Assembly: GCF_000238075.1 (NCBI RefSeq)
Contig: NZ_JH414506.1
Location: 1 to 63,170, forward strand
DNA from: Oribacterium asaccharolyticum ACB7
GTDB taxonomy: Bacteria > Bacillota > Clostridia > Lachnospirales > Lachnospiraceae
Length of the DNA: 63,170 nt
Direction: 5' to 3'
Positions 1-8,355 of the stretch are shown here, piece after piece (the first letter of the stretch is position 1; the number at the start of each line of letters is the position of its first letter). A program made the position numbers and the translations under genes. Under the pieces are notes generated by a model. It was not told where the DNA came from and made no database searches. It saw only the letters and a program-made list of their open reading frames with translations.

Positions 1-380
<380 letters not shown>

Positions 381-586
381 GAGATTGCTCTCTTTAAGTT
401 CTTTCTCCGGTCAAAACTTAGCTTAGCTTCATTTTGTCCTTTTTTACTTTTGGTTTATTAAACCGTTCGTGTAAGTTTCGTTTGAAACATTACTGAAAAT
501 TCTTTAGAATCTTCAGGGTCTGTGTATTATTCGATCTTTGATTTTCAAGGTACTTGCCGCCTCTCGTTTGGAGCGACAGCTTGTGT

Positions 587-615
587 ATTCTAGCATTAGG
601 AAAAATCTCTGTCAA
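587..615 (-). promoter_or_regulatory. rrn operon promoter
   Basis: On the minus strand there is TTGACA (610-615), a 17-base spacer and TAGAAT (587-592). This is followed about 210 bases later by the 16S 5' end. An A/T-rich tract just upstream (about 617-650) is suitable as an UP element. The 380-586 stretch is the transcribed leader, with no gene. The 616-769 stretch holds only A/T-rich DNA. Position and near-consensus boxes make this the rRNA promoter. Confidence 0.85.
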
Positions 616-769
616 GCAATTTTTTTCGTTTTTGTATGAATTTTTTTATATCTTCCGTTTCAGATAAGAATTCCATATTTTTTCTATATTATAATCTGAA
701 CTTATTTCTTCAACAAAATATTGATCAACGCATTTTCTGGATTTTAATACAAAAGTATAATGCCCTCTC

Positions 770-979
770 TTAAAACCTCTGTCCCGTAATCATTGCATAG
801 ATAGAGAAAAAGAACAGGAGTATAAATACGATGATGCGAATCGGGTTGAATCGAAAAGCCCAACCGCGCTGTTTTGCAATATAAATCCAGCCAATCTGTC
901 CTGCTACACACAAAAAAGATACCACACACATAATTTGCCATGGATACTGTCTAAAAAAATTTCCAAACTGTTCGCCCAT
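770..979 (-). CDS. small membrane protein of unknown function
   Basis: A 69-residue protein with two hydrophobic stretches (about residues 15-33 and 47-64) separated by a basic linker (KQRGW), consistent with two membrane passes. The ATG at 977-979 is preceded by GGGAGG at a spacing of five or six bases, a strong ribosome binding site that argues for a real gene. It stands alone between the rRNA promoter and msrAB. I do not recognise the family. An overlapping frame (744-941) lacks such a site and is probably not used. Confidence 0.6.
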   Translation of the reverse strand: MGEQFGNFFRQYPWQIMCVVSFLCVAGQIGWIYIAKQRGWAFRFNPIRIIVFILLFFFSIYAMITGQRF

Positions 980-1087
980 ATTTTCCTCCCATTAAGCCCG
1001 AATTGCTATAGCACGCTTTATTCTGCTATCACCTTATCGCAACCCTTGCAAGATAGCATTCCGGACAAGCCCTGTCAAGCGGATTTC

Positions 1088-1147
1088 CTTGGTTTTCACC
1101 CTCCTATTTCCTTGGCTTCCAGCTCTATTCCCTTGGCTTCCGGCTCT
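1088..1147. repeat. short imperfect tandem repeat, about 21 bp period
   Basis: The string CCTTGGCTTCC(A/G)GCTCT occurs at 1110-1126 and 1131-1147, with a weaker copy beginning at 1088 (CCTTGG). It lies in the 980-1293 gap between the small membrane protein and msrAB, which otherwise contains only the msrAB promoter. Confidence 0.6.
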
Positions 1148-1186
1148 CCTATTTTTCCTTTACTCCGATCTCCCTCATTTCCTCTA

Positions 1187-1214
1187 TAGACAGTCTTCCT
1201 GTTCCGTTTATAAT
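1187..1214 (+). promoter_or_regulatory. probable msrAB promoter
   Basis: TAGACA (1187-1192), a 16-base spacer and a consensus TATAAT (1209-1214) lie 80 bases upstream of the msrAB start codon. The -35 box has one mismatch to consensus. Confidence 0.55.
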
Positions 1215-1293
1215 AATGCAGTAGCGGAAGCAATTTATCGATATTCCGCTATGATTGGAAAATTATTCTATTTCCTATAGGAAAGGAGTTTTC

Positions 1294-2235
1294 ATGTCTA
1301 AAATAATTTATCTTGCCGGAGGCTGCTTCTGGGGTGTAGAAGCCTATTTTCAAAGAATTCCCGGTGTGCTTTCTACAAAATGCGGCTATGCAAACGGAAA
1401 TACGGAGCATCCTACCTATAAAGAGGTCTGTCAAAATAATACCGGGCACGCGGAAACTGTTGAGATTACTTATGACGAAGAGTGTTTACCCTTAAAAAAT
1501 CTCCTGCGCTACTATCTTCGGATTATTGATCCGACAAGCCTCAATAAGCAGGGAAACGATAGAGGAACCCAGTATCGCACCGGCATTTATTATATTGAAG
1601 AAAAAGATAAAGCGACAATTGAAGCGGTCTTAAAAAAAGAGCAAGAGAAATATCAGGGGGCCATTGTCGTAGAAGTTCTTCCGTTAAAGCGCTTTGACTC
1701 CGCAGAAGAATATCATCAAAGCTACCTCAGCAAAAATCCGGACGGCTACTGTCATATTCCATTGGCTCTTGCGGATGAGCCTCTTCTTGACGAGGAGAAA
1801 TATCAGGCTTTACCTGAGGAAGAATTACAAAAAAAGCTCACAAAGGAAGAGTATGAGGTACTGGTTCACTCCGCCACCGACCGCCCCTTCGAAAATGTAT
1901 ATTGGGACACAACGGAAAAAGGGCTCTATGTGGACAGAGCCACGGGAGAGCCCCTATTTTCCTCCAAAGATAAATTCCAGTCTGGTTGCGGATGGCCGAG
2001 CTTCTCGAAGCCTATTGCTCAAGAAGTGATTCGCTACCTGGATGACGACAGCCTCGGTCGCCACAGAGTGGAAGTTCGCTCACAGGGGGGCGATTACCAC
2101 CTCGGACATGTCTTTACGGACGGCCCGAAGGAGCTTGGAGGACTGCGCTATTGTATCAACTCCTCTTCCGTACGCTTTATTCCCTATGAAGATATGGAAA
2201 AGGAAGGCTACGGAGAGTTAAAAAAGTATATTTAA
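1294..2235 (+). CDS. msrAB: fused peptide methionine sulfoxide reductase MsrA/MsrB
   Basis: Repairs oxidised methionine, with the MsrA half reducing the S epimer and the MsrB half the R epimer. The start is ATG 1294, preceded by AGGAAAGGAG, rather than the upstream in-frame ATG at 1255. The protein has 313 residues. The N-terminal MsrA domain carries GCFWG at residues 10-14, with catalytic Cys11. The MsrB domain starts near residue 180 and carries CGWPSF (Cys at about 232) and the catalytic Cys of RYCINSSS at about residue 287. The A-then-B order is common in Firmicutes. No signal peptide is present, so it is cytoplasmic. It has its own promoter and no operon partners. Confidence 0.96.
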   Translation: MSKIIYLAGGCFWGVEAYFQRIPGVLSTKCGYANGNTEHPTYKEVCQNNTGHAETVEITYDEECLPLKNLLRYYLRIIDPTSLNKQGNDRGTQYRTGIYYIEEKDKATIEAVLKKEQEKYQGAIVVEVLPLKRFDSAEEYHQSYLSKNPDGYCHIPLALADEPLLDEEKYQALPEEELQKKLTKEEYEVLVHSATDRPFENVYWDTTEKGLYVDRATGEPLFSSKDKFQSGCGWPSFSKPIAQEVIRYLDDDSLGRHRVEVRSQGGDYHLGHVFTDGPKELGGLRYCINSSSVRFIPYEDMEKEGYGELKKYI

Positions 2236-2302
2236 AGAGATACTCTTAGCGTTCCTTTCAGAGAACGCTTGGTATTTCTTTCGTCTCTATTCCTTCCGCC
2301 CT

Positions 2303-2929
2303 TTATAATCCGAGACTTTCATTCACAAGAATCACATGAATACGATCCGTATGACGGGAATACCGTGTAATTAAGAACTGGCAACAAATCGTATCCGGAG
2401 ATTTGCAATCGGAACATCTTCCTGTCAGCTTACAGGGGGTTTTGATATCAAATCTCTGGGCGTTTGCCGGTGCGGCTATATTTCTGGCACGTTTCATAGC
2501 ACTATCCAAGTCTGAACAGATCTTGTTCATGCTCACAATAAAAATAACCTTCTTCGGTCCCTGTGCAATGCAGGAAACTCGATTGGAATTACCGTCTATA
2601 TTGACAAGAATTCCGTCATCCGTCATCGCATTCGCGCTGGCAAGAAAAATATCCGCATCATATGCTGCGAGGAGTGCTTCTCTCGGCTCCATCTTACTTC
2701 TGTCAATAAAATGATAGTCGCTTTCCTTGAGGGCGGAAACAAGCCCGATTTCCTGCGCACTCATGCAACCTCCCATGGAAATGCTGCTGCCCTTCGGGAT
2801 AAGTTCCAAGGCCGTCTTTAACGCTTCCTCTTTATTCTTTGCATAATAACCGCTCATATTACGGGACTGCAGCCCTTTTATGACATGCTCTGCCAATACT
2901 GCATTTCTTTTCTCCAAATGAATGTCCAT
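2303..2929 (-). CDS. LUD-domain (lactate utilization, LutC/YkgG-like) protein
   Basis: A 208-residue protein of the LUD family, known from LutB/LutC lactate oxidation proteins but also found as stand-alone genes in Clostridia. Visible family signs are the glycine-rich GSSISMGGCMSAQEIGL segment near residues 46-62, the DIFLASANAMTDDGILVNIDG region and a C-terminal cysteine-rich stretch (CKLTGRCSDCKSPDTIC) that could bind metal. The start is ATG 2929, because AGGAGAG lies directly before it. The longer frame begins with TTG and has no site. No lutA or lutB lies next to it, so its substrate cannot be inferred. Confidence 0.85.
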   Translation of the reverse strand: MDIHLEKRNAVLAEHVIKGLQSRNMSGYYAKNKEEALKTALELIPKGSSISMGGCMSAQEIGLVSALKESDYHFIDRSKMEPREALLAAYDADIFLASANAMTDDGILVNIDGNSNRVSCIAQGPKKVIFIVSMNKICSDLDSAMKRARNIAAPANAQRFDIKTPCKLTGRCSDCKSPDTICCQFLITRYSRHTDRIHVILVNESLGL

Positions 2930-2960
2930 AGCTCTCCTCTTTCTCAACTTTATTTCATCT

Positions 2961-3272
2961 TTACTTTATCTTATGCTTCTTCATCTTCTCTTCAAAGATA
3001 TCTGTAATAATCTTTCGGAGCTCTTCTCTTTCCTTCTCCGGAAGCGCACCCTCCTGTTTTGCTACTGCATAGAGTTCCGGATATTCCTTGGCTATCCTTT
3101 CAATGGTCTTGGTAGTGGCATGGCCTCTTACAAAAAAGGGAATCCTTTTAATCCATTCTTCCGGCACCAAATCTAAAATTTTATTTCCCGCCTCCTTATC
3201 GCTGATGACCGCCTCCGATAAGCCTTGCTTTATTTGCTCCTGTTCCTTTTCCGTAAAATCCTGTAATTCCAT
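2961..3272 (-). CDS. conserved hypothetical protein
   Basis: A 103-residue acidic/basic mixed protein with no signal peptide or membrane segment. The start is ATG 3272, preceded by AAGGAGGGG. Upstream in-frame codons lack a binding site. The segment EWIKRIPFFVRGHATTKTIE faintly recalls the small helical PCP_red domain (IPFFVR, then an IE-containing helix), but this is only a resemblance. It is followed 31 bases later by the LUD gene on the same strand and may be co-transcribed with it. A TATAAT box on the minus strand (3322-3327) could serve as the -10. Confidence 0.6.
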   Translation of the reverse strand: MELQDFTEKEQEQIKQGLSEAVISDKEAGNKILDLVPEEWIKRIPFFVRGHATTKTIERIAKEYPELYAVAKQEGALPEKEREELRKIITDIFEEKMKKHKIK

Positions 3273-3349
3273 AATTCCCCTCCTTTTTACTCTATAGCTT
3301 TTCTCTTTCCTGACTGTTTCTATTATACCCATAATTTAAAGAAAAGCTT

Positions 3350-3392
3350 TAAAAAAAGAAATCCCTTTCCGTAAAGAAAGAGATTCCTTTTC
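3350..3392. terminator. bidirectional terminator hairpin
   Basis: AAAAAAAGAAATCCCTTTC and GAAAGAGATTCCTTTT form an imperfect stem around a CGTAAA loop. A-run and T-run flanks lie on either side. It lies just beyond the 3' end of the UbiA-like gene and would end the minus-strand lipid operon. Confidence 0.65.
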
Positions 3393-3455
3393 TAAAAGAA
3401 GCTTTGATACTTTATGGCAAAGAAGATAGGATAAAGCAAAAATGGAAAAATAGCT

Positions 3456-4421
3456 TTAAATTCTTCCGAAAATCAAAAATCCCACTATCGTTAAAATCAT
3501 CAGGCTTTCCTGAATATAGGTGTATCTTTCCACTTTGGACACAATGCGATAACGCCCCGGACTTTTTGCATAGTCATAGAAGCAGTAGGAACACCATAGA
3601 GCATTTAAGAAAAGAGCCAAGACAGACAGTCTGTTCAGTCTCCACACCAGAATAAAGTTCGTGCAAATGTCTACCCAGGTCAAAATAAAGACAAAGCGGA
3701 TACATTTTTTATAGCCGAAAAGCTTGGAATAGGTCACATACTCCGTTTCCTCCTCCGGTGCCCGAATCTTCCGGGAAATCTCCCAGATGAGAGCCGGAAA
3801 ATACAAGGTCAGCACGGCCATAAAATTGGTAATATCAAAAACCGGCAATTTGTATTTCATAATGGTATAAGAAATCACGTAAAGATTTAAAAGAATCTGC
3901 ACCGGATTATGGGTAACAAGAGCCAGAGGAAGGGACTTTGCAATCTTATGCTTTTGGAAAAACCACACCGCCATTAAGCTTCCATAGGTGTAAAGAATAA
4001 AGCAGAAGATAAAGTTCTTCATAAAAAGGAAGTTAATCAGCAGGGTAAAGGAAATGAGTATGGTGGCAAAAATTCGTAAATCCGTCTTTGTGACCCTTCC
4101 GGAGGGAAGAGGCCGAAAGGCAAAAAGCCGTTTGTCCAGCTCGTAGTCCTTAAAGTCATCCGCAATTCTCAGCCAAAGCAAGAAGCTAAAAACCGTAAAA
4201 CTGCAAATCAGCATCCCCAAAATATCATGCTGCACAAAAAAGCTGTAAAATGCCGACTGCCCCTCCACCGGCTGAAACGAAAGAAGCGTCTCCTTTCCCA
4301 CCCCATGATTTAAGAGCACAATAAAGTAGATTTCCAGAAAAATCATGCCCCCCAGTCCCAGTCTTGGCACGATGGGGTACATTTCCTTAAAGTAAATATT
4401 TAATCGTTTAAGCCTTTCCAT
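3456..4421 (-). CDS. UbiA-family membrane protein, divergent second motif
   Basis: A 321-residue integral membrane protein with about eight hydrophobic segments. The first aspartate-rich motif of UbiA prenyltransferases is clear. RIADDFKDYELDK (residues 85-97) is followed by RPLPSGRV (103-110), as in the family's D-x-E-x-D then RP-x-P-x-GR pattern. The second motif, normally D-rich, reads EISRKIRAPEEE (214-225), so the usual aspartates are replaced by basic residues and glutamates. Members normally transfer a prenyl chain to an aromatic ring or, in archaea, to geranylgeranylglyceryl phosphate. It is the last gene of the lipid operon and overlaps psd by 14 bases. A lipid-tail role is inferred, with acceptor and donor unknown. 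Confidence 0.8.
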   Translation of the reverse strand: MERLKRLNIYFKEMYPIVPRLGLGGMIFLEIYFIVLLNHGVGKETLLSFQPVEGQSAFYSFFVQHDILGMLICSFTVFSFLLWLRIADDFKDYELDKRLFAFRPLPSGRVTKTDLRIFATILISFTLLINFLFMKNFIFCFILYTYGSLMAVWFFQKHKIAKSLPLALVTHNPVQILLNLYVISYTIMKYKLPVFDITNFMAVLTLYFPALIWEISRKIRAPEEETEYVTYSKLFGYKKCIRFVFILTWVDICTNFILVWRLNRLSVLALFLNALWCSYCFYDYAKSPGRYRIVSKVERYTYIQESLMILTIVGFLIFGRI

Positions 4422-5499
4422 AGCCTATCCTTTCTCCGATTTCCAGCTTGGTTTCCAAGCCTTTATTCGTACTCTCAAAAAGGTCCTCATCAATCATGAT
4501 TTTATCATTGAGTAACTCCACAATAGTCGAGCCTCCCAGAGAAAAATAGCCCTTTTCCTCTCCTGCTTGAAAGCGAAAAGCTAAATGTTTTTTCCTACAA
4601 GGTTTATTTTCCTTTTCTCTAAGGCATCCTACCGCTTTATCGAAAGACGGTTTAAATCCCAAGTGGTTATGAATATGCCCTACCAGCATTGCCCCCACTT
4701 CCACATGGAGGATTTTTCCCATGCCTTCCAACTCCAAAAGACTGATTTCTCTTTTATTTTCGGAAAATGCTTTAAAGTGGGCGGCCTCTTTACGCACGCT
4801 ATCCAGTCTTCCTTTGATTTTCTTTGTTCTTAAAAGTCTTCCCCTTGCCGGGAAAATGTAGCGATGATAATCCGGCAGGCTCAGGCGAAAAACCAATAAT
4901 GTTCCCCCTTTCAAGAATTCCGGACAGGAGGCTTTCAAGATTTTTTCTATGGAATAGAAATTCCCCTTGATTTCCAAAGGGAGCAGATTGGATTCCCCAT
5001 TGTTTTCACTGCCGAGGAAGATGATTTTTCCTTCTTGGTCTATTTTATAGGCCTGAAGCTTTCCGGAAGATGTGGCATAGAAAGGTCGCTTTCCTGCCTG
5101 TCCTTTTTCATGCCTTTTTTCCTGTATCTTACCTTTCCATGCCTCTCCATTTTCCTTTGTATTCTCTCTCCCGGCCTCCCGTAAATACACGGCTTCTTTT
5201 CTGGAAAAGAAAGCCCCAAAGCTCTGATAATTCTTCTTTAAAAGTTCTTTGGAAAGTCCGTATTTTTCCACAAAAGGCGCAATATCTTTTTTAGAAAGAA
5301 AGCTATTGTAATACAAGCCTCGAAGAAAAGAAAAATAGGGACGGGCAAAAATCATTTTGAGAAGAACTCTCCCAAGAAAATGATGGTACAAAAAATAAAT
5401 GGCTTTCTGCCCATACTCCTCTTCTTGAATCAGCCTTCCTGTTTTTCGCTCGATAATGGAAGGGGCGTTTTGCTCTTTTTGTTTTTGCTCTTTACTCAT
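4408..5499 (-). CDS. psd: phosphatidylserine decarboxylase proenzyme
   Basis: Converts phosphatidylserine to phosphatidylethanolamine at the membrane. The 363-residue proenzyme carries the autocleavage motif LGGST near its C-terminus, and Ser324 would become the pyruvoyl group. Also visible are FGAFFSRKEA near residue 90-100, LPDYHRYIFPARG, and HVEVGAMLVGHI with the family histidines. The GGST form is the one seen in Clostridia. The start is ATG 5499 after GGAGGAGAGG. A low-complexity charged insert (about residues 105-140, rich in K, E and G) interrupts the N-terminal half. It lies 12 bases after pssA, the supplier of its substrate, and overlaps the UbiA-like gene. Confidence 0.95.
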   Translation of the reverse strand: MSKEQKQKEQNAPSIIERKTGRLIQEEEYGQKAIYFLYHHFLGRVLLKMIFARPYFSFLRGLYYNSFLSKKDIAPFVEKYGLSKELLKKNYQSFGAFFSRKEAVYLREAGRENTKENGEAWKGKIQEKRHEKGQAGKRPFYATSSGKLQAYKIDQEGKIIFLGSENNGESNLLPLEIKGNFYSIEKILKASCPEFLKGGTLLVFRLSLPDYHRYIFPARGRLLRTKKIKGRLDSVRKEAAHFKAFSENKREISLLELEGMGKILHVEVGAMLVGHIHNHLGFKPSFDKAVGCLREKENKPCRKKHLAFRFQAGEEKGYFSLGGSTIVELLNDKIMIDEDLFESTNKGLETKLEIGERIGYGKA

Positions 5500-5511
5500 A
5501 GTCCTCTCCTC

Positions 5512-6114
5512 CTAGAGCTTTCTCACCAGCAATATCACAAAGAGAATCGCCAAAAGTAAAAGACCGATTCGGATTTTCAAACTAGGCTTTTTCATCTTGA
5601 AGTTAAAGACGAAGAAAAAAGCCAGTAAAGCATACAAAAGCTCTCCCGGAAAAATTTTCTCTATGGAAAAATAGATGCTGAATAATCCATAAAGAGGAAT
5701 AAAAAAGGAAGCGTAGGTCACCGCAAGGCCGGTAAAATAATCCTTCTTTTCTCCTCCACTGGCATTAAAATAGGCAAGTCTGGTCACTACGGAAAGAAGA
5801 TATAGCACTGAAAGCAGAAAAGAAAAGACTCCGAACTTGGCAAAATACTGAAGGAAAATCTGCACCGGAAAAACACCAAAGGAAATGAGATCCGATAAAG
5901 AATCAATTTGCACCCCGAAGGCTTTTTCCAAATCATTTCTTTGAAACGCATTGGCCACCATACCGTCAAAGGTATCGCAAAGCCCTGCTAAAATCAGTAA
6001 AATCAAAGAAAAAGCCGGGCTTTTCGAAAAAAAGATTCCGTATAAAGAAAGGGAAAGCCCAAGATAGGTTAAAAGCACACTGGGATGATAGACCCCAAGA
6101 AAAATTTTTTTCAT
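5512..6114 (-). CDS. pssA: CDP-alcohol phosphatidyltransferase, PssA-like
   Basis: A 200-residue membrane protein with the CDP-alcohol phosphatidyltransferase signature spread over residues 47-75: DTFDGMVA, then R59, FG (66-67), and DSLSD (71-75). The DSLSDLISFGVFP continuation matches the CDP-diacylglycerol-serine O-phosphatidyltransferase subgroup. About six membrane segments follow. It should join serine to a CDP-activated lipid, and the next gene (psd) decarboxylates the product. The start codon overlaps the preceding gene's stop, so translation is coupled. In this operon the CDP-lipid is presumably made by the CarS-like gene just upstream, so the natural substrate may not be ordinary CDP-diacylglycerol. 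Confidence 0.9.
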   Translation of the reverse strand: MKKIFLGVYHPSVLLTYLGLSLSLYGIFFSKSPAFSLILLILAGLCDTFDGMVANAFQRNDLEKAFGVQIDSLSDLISFGVFPVQIFLQYFAKFGVFSFLLSVLYLLSVVTRLAYFNASGGEKKDYFTGLAVTYASFFIPLYGLFSIYFSIEKIFPGELLYALLAFFFVFNFKMKKPSLKIRIGLLLLAILFVILLVRKL

Positions 6115-6701
6115 AGATATTTCCTCACCCTAAAAAGAATCAGTAGGCAGTTCACGAAAACATGGGTAAGTCCTCCCAGGAAAATCGCAAATACAGTTTG
6201 TGCCGGTGTCAGATGCGCCAGGATACCAAGACAAAGCATAATTCCGAACATGGAATCAATCTGATCCAAAATAAAGAAAAACAGCTTTAGCCCTATCCTT
6301 CTATCTCCCTGCTCCGCCGCAGAAACCGAAAGCCTCCTTTTGATAAAGCTATTGGGCAGTTCAAAGAGCATATACAAAAAGCCGAAAAGCATGCCAATCA
6401 GGAAATTAAAGACCGGAGTATTTTCAAAATACAGATACAAAAGACTCCAATTATTTTTTCCCAAGCCCTGCAAAAGAAAGCCCCAAAAAACTTCCAGTAT
6501 ACCCGCAAGAGCAGTCATTAAAAGAAATCCCAAAACACTTTTGCTGTCCCCGAAAATCCGTTTTCCGTCTGTCCAGTTTTTTCCGCCGTCAATAGGCCTG
6601 CAACGACTTTTCAAAAAAGGAATTTTCAGAAATAGCATGTTGAAAACGCCTGCCAGAATCACCGGAAACATGGTGATGTATAAAGACATAATCCACTGCA
6701 A
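6111..6701 (-). CDS. CDP-archaeol synthase-like (CarS/DUF46) cytidylyltransferase
   Basis: A 196-residue polytopic membrane protein. PIDGGKNWTDGKRIFGDSKS (residues 36-55) is the hallmark of the CarS family. That family uses CTP to activate the unsaturated archaeal ether lipid precursor and is related to CdsA. Bacterial homologues exist but their substrates are mostly unassigned. I take TTG 6701 as the start (GGAGG 11 bases upstream). The ATG at 6689 is the alternative. It overlaps pssA by four bases, which ties CDP-activation directly to head-group transfer. Finding a CarS-type rather than CdsA-type enzyme in this operon is the main hint that the lipid is unusual. Confidence 0.85.
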   Translation of the reverse strand: MQWIMSLYITMFPVILAGVFNMLFLKIPFLKSRCRPIDGGKNWTDGKRIFGDSKSVLGFLLMTALAGILEVFWGFLLQGLGKNNWSLLYLYFENTPVFNFLIGMLFGFLYMLFELPNSFIKRRLSVSAAEQGDRRIGLKLFFFILDQIDSMFGIMLCLGILAHLTPAQTVFAIFLGGLTHVFVNCLLILFRVRKYL

Positions 6702-6783
6702 TATAGGCTATCCTCCTCTATGAAAAAGGCCTCGTTCTCTCCGTTTTTAAACTTTCTTTCCCCGGAATGCTTTCGTTATACTT

Positions 6784-6823
6784 AAATACACCTAAATATG
6801 CCCAAACATACCCAAATATACCA
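6784..6823. repeat. tandem 10-mer, four units
   Basis: Four consecutive 10-base units, AAATACACCT, AAATATGCCC, AAACATACCC and AAATATACCA, fill most of the gap between dgkA and the CarS-like gene. The period is exactly 10, close to one DNA helical turn. It could space a binding surface or be a slippage product. Confidence 0.7.
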
Positions 6824-6837
6824 AAAGAACTTTTCTG

Positions 6838-7197
6838 CTAGCCACAAAAATATTTTCCGATGGCAATTCCTTGAATCAGAAAAAAAGCAATACCGAAGCA
6901 AAGTACCCCTGCTGCCGCCAAATCCTTGGTTGCCTTAATTTCCGGATGTTCCTCCTTCGTCGCAAAATCCGAAAGATGCTCCACCGCCGTATTGACACAC
7001 TCCATACCGTAGACCCCGGCAGAGCTCAAAATCACGGCATACCAGGTAGACAAATCCACCTTCAAATAAAAGAAATCCAATAGAAAAAACACCAGGTTAA
7101 TCCCCAGATAATATTTATAGTTTTTTTCCGTCTTTAATCCGAAATAAAGTCCCTTAATGGCGCATAGCACACTTTGTCGAAACGTGATGTTCTTCAT
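6838..7197 (-). CDS. dgkA: diacylglycerol/undecaprenol kinase (DgkA family)
   Basis: A 119-residue three-helix membrane kinase of the prokaryotic DgkA family. The active-site segment ECVNTAVEHLSD (residues 66-77) and the following E-x-K-x-x-K-D (87-92) contain the family's Glu, Asn and Asp residues. Gram-positive members usually phosphorylate undecaprenol rather than diacylglycerol. Within this operon a lipid alcohol whose phosphate feeds the CarS-like step is also possible (inference). The gene starts 7 bases after the GNAT-like gene stop and has only a weak binding site, suggesting translational coupling. Confidence 0.92.
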   Translation of the reverse strand: MKNITFRQSVLCAIKGLYFGLKTEKNYKYYLGINLVFFLLDFFYLKVDLSTWYAVILSSAGVYGMECVNTAVEHLSDFATKEEHPEIKATKDLAAAGVLCFGIAFFLIQGIAIGKYFCG

Positions 7198-7203
7198 CTA
7201 AGT

Positions 7204-8286
7204 TTATGAAAACTCCTTTGCTAACAATACATACTCTCTAGCGGAAACACATTTATCCTGAAAATAGCCTTCGCTGGCCTTCCCTTTTTGAATGAGTGCC
7301 GCAATGGACTTGGCCTTTTTTCTTTTCAGTACTTCGGTTGCCAGCTGGGAAAACGCCAGCCCCAGTCCCTCTGAACCTTTCTTCACTGCCAAATACAAAA
7401 GAATATAGCAGCTTGGCCTTCTTCTTTTGAAAAGGATTTGCAAAAGAAGAATCGGATTAAGAGGCTTTTGCAGAAGATTCCCATAGTCCGGAAGACAGAG
7501 GAAGAAACCCTTAAGCTCCTCCTTATCATAAGCCAAAAAGACCATTTCTTCATCTACAATATACTTTAAAGAGCTGTAAAGGCTTACAAAGTTTTCTCGG
7601 GAAATGTTTCGAAAGCCTTGAAAATCCTTATAACGCTCCATTAAAAGCGGATAAATTTCAGAAAGATATCGCTCAAAGTTCTCTTTTGTAGGGTGCAAAA
7701 ATTGGTAGCCCTTTTCCTGAAAATGTTCCAAGCGTTTCTTGCCTTTTGCATTCTCATAGGACGGCTCCAAAGCATCATAAAAGTTGGAAACATAGCGATT
7801 ACAAATCTGAAAACCCGCCTTTTCAAAAAGATAAGGATAATAAGCTTTGTTCGCAGGTTCCCCGGTATAGGGCGTTTTCTCTTCCAAAGCAAAGCGATAC
7901 CTTCCGAAAAAAGAAAGATCAATGGGACCTTTCAAGCCTTTCTTCCCCGCTTTTTTGGCTTCCTCTTCACAAGCTTCTAAAAGTAAAAGAGCCACTTCCT
8001 CTTCCTCTATACTTTCATAGAAGCCTACAAAACCGTAGTCCTCATCTTCATACAGCGTTAAAGCAATCCGCCCTGCTACGCTTTCTTTTCCCTCAGAAAC
8101 GCTTACGCAAAGAAAGGGCAGAAAACGAAGGTTTCCCTGCACTAAGATGTGCTTTCCCGCAAGTACCGCTTCCTCCATTTTCCTGTCCTGCATAAGCTGT
8201 GCCTTTTTATACAGCATAGCGGGAAGATTTAAAAACTGCTCCCTCTCTCCTTGACTCTTTACAGCTTTGATTTGATAATTCTTCAT
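7204..8286 (-). CDS. GNAT-like N-acyltransferase, YghO-type
   Basis: A 360-residue soluble protein. The opening FLNLPAMLYKK, the AGRIALTLYEDEDYGFVGFYES strand-turn region around residues 72-95 and GPIDLSFFGRYRF near 120-132 are arranged as in the YghO-like proteins. Those are remote GNAT acyltransferases of unknown substrate, usually about 370-380 residues. The C-terminal half (YLAVKKGSEGLGLA) resembles a second acetyl-CoA-binding fold. The start is ATG 8286 after AAAGGG. It is the second gene of the lipid operon. An acyl transfer onto a lipid head group or glycerol is plausible but not shown. Confidence 0.65.
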   Translation of the reverse strand: MKNYQIKAVKSQGEREQFLNLPAMLYKKAQLMQDRKMEEAVLAGKHILVQGNLRFLPFLCVSVSEGKESVAGRIALTLYEDEDYGFVGFYESIEEEEVALLLLEACEEEAKKAGKKGLKGPIDLSFFGRYRFALEEKTPYTGEPANKAYYPYLFEKAGFQICNRYVSNFYDALEPSYENAKGKKRLEHFQEKGYQFLHPTKENFERYLSEIYPLLMERYKDFQGFRNISRENFVSLYSSLKYIVDEEMVFLAYDKEELKGFFLCLPDYGNLLQKPLNPILLLQILFKRRRPSCYILLYLAVKKGSEGLGLAFSQLATEVLKRKKAKSIAALIQKGKASEGYFQDKCVSAREYVLLAKEFS

Positions 8287-8301
8287 TTTCCCTTTCTATT
8301 T

Positions 8302-8349
8302 AATACAAGTGAGCGAATAAAGTCCCGGATTTCCTCCCTCACTTGTATT
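8302..8349 (-). other. intercistronic stem-loop
   Basis: AATACAAGTGAG (8302-8313) and CTCACTTGTATT (8338-8349) form a perfect 12-bp inverted repeat in the 69-base gap between the phosphotransferase-like and GNAT-like genes. There is no strong T-run after it on the minus strand, so it is more likely an mRNA stability or processing element than a terminator. Confidence 0.7.
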
Positions 8350-8355
8350 GCAATC

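Noticed and set aside
744..941. Alternative 65-codon minus-strand frame overlapping the small membrane protein
   Set aside because: No ribosome binding site, whereas the overlapping 770-979 frame has GGGAGG at correct spacing and coherent membrane segments.
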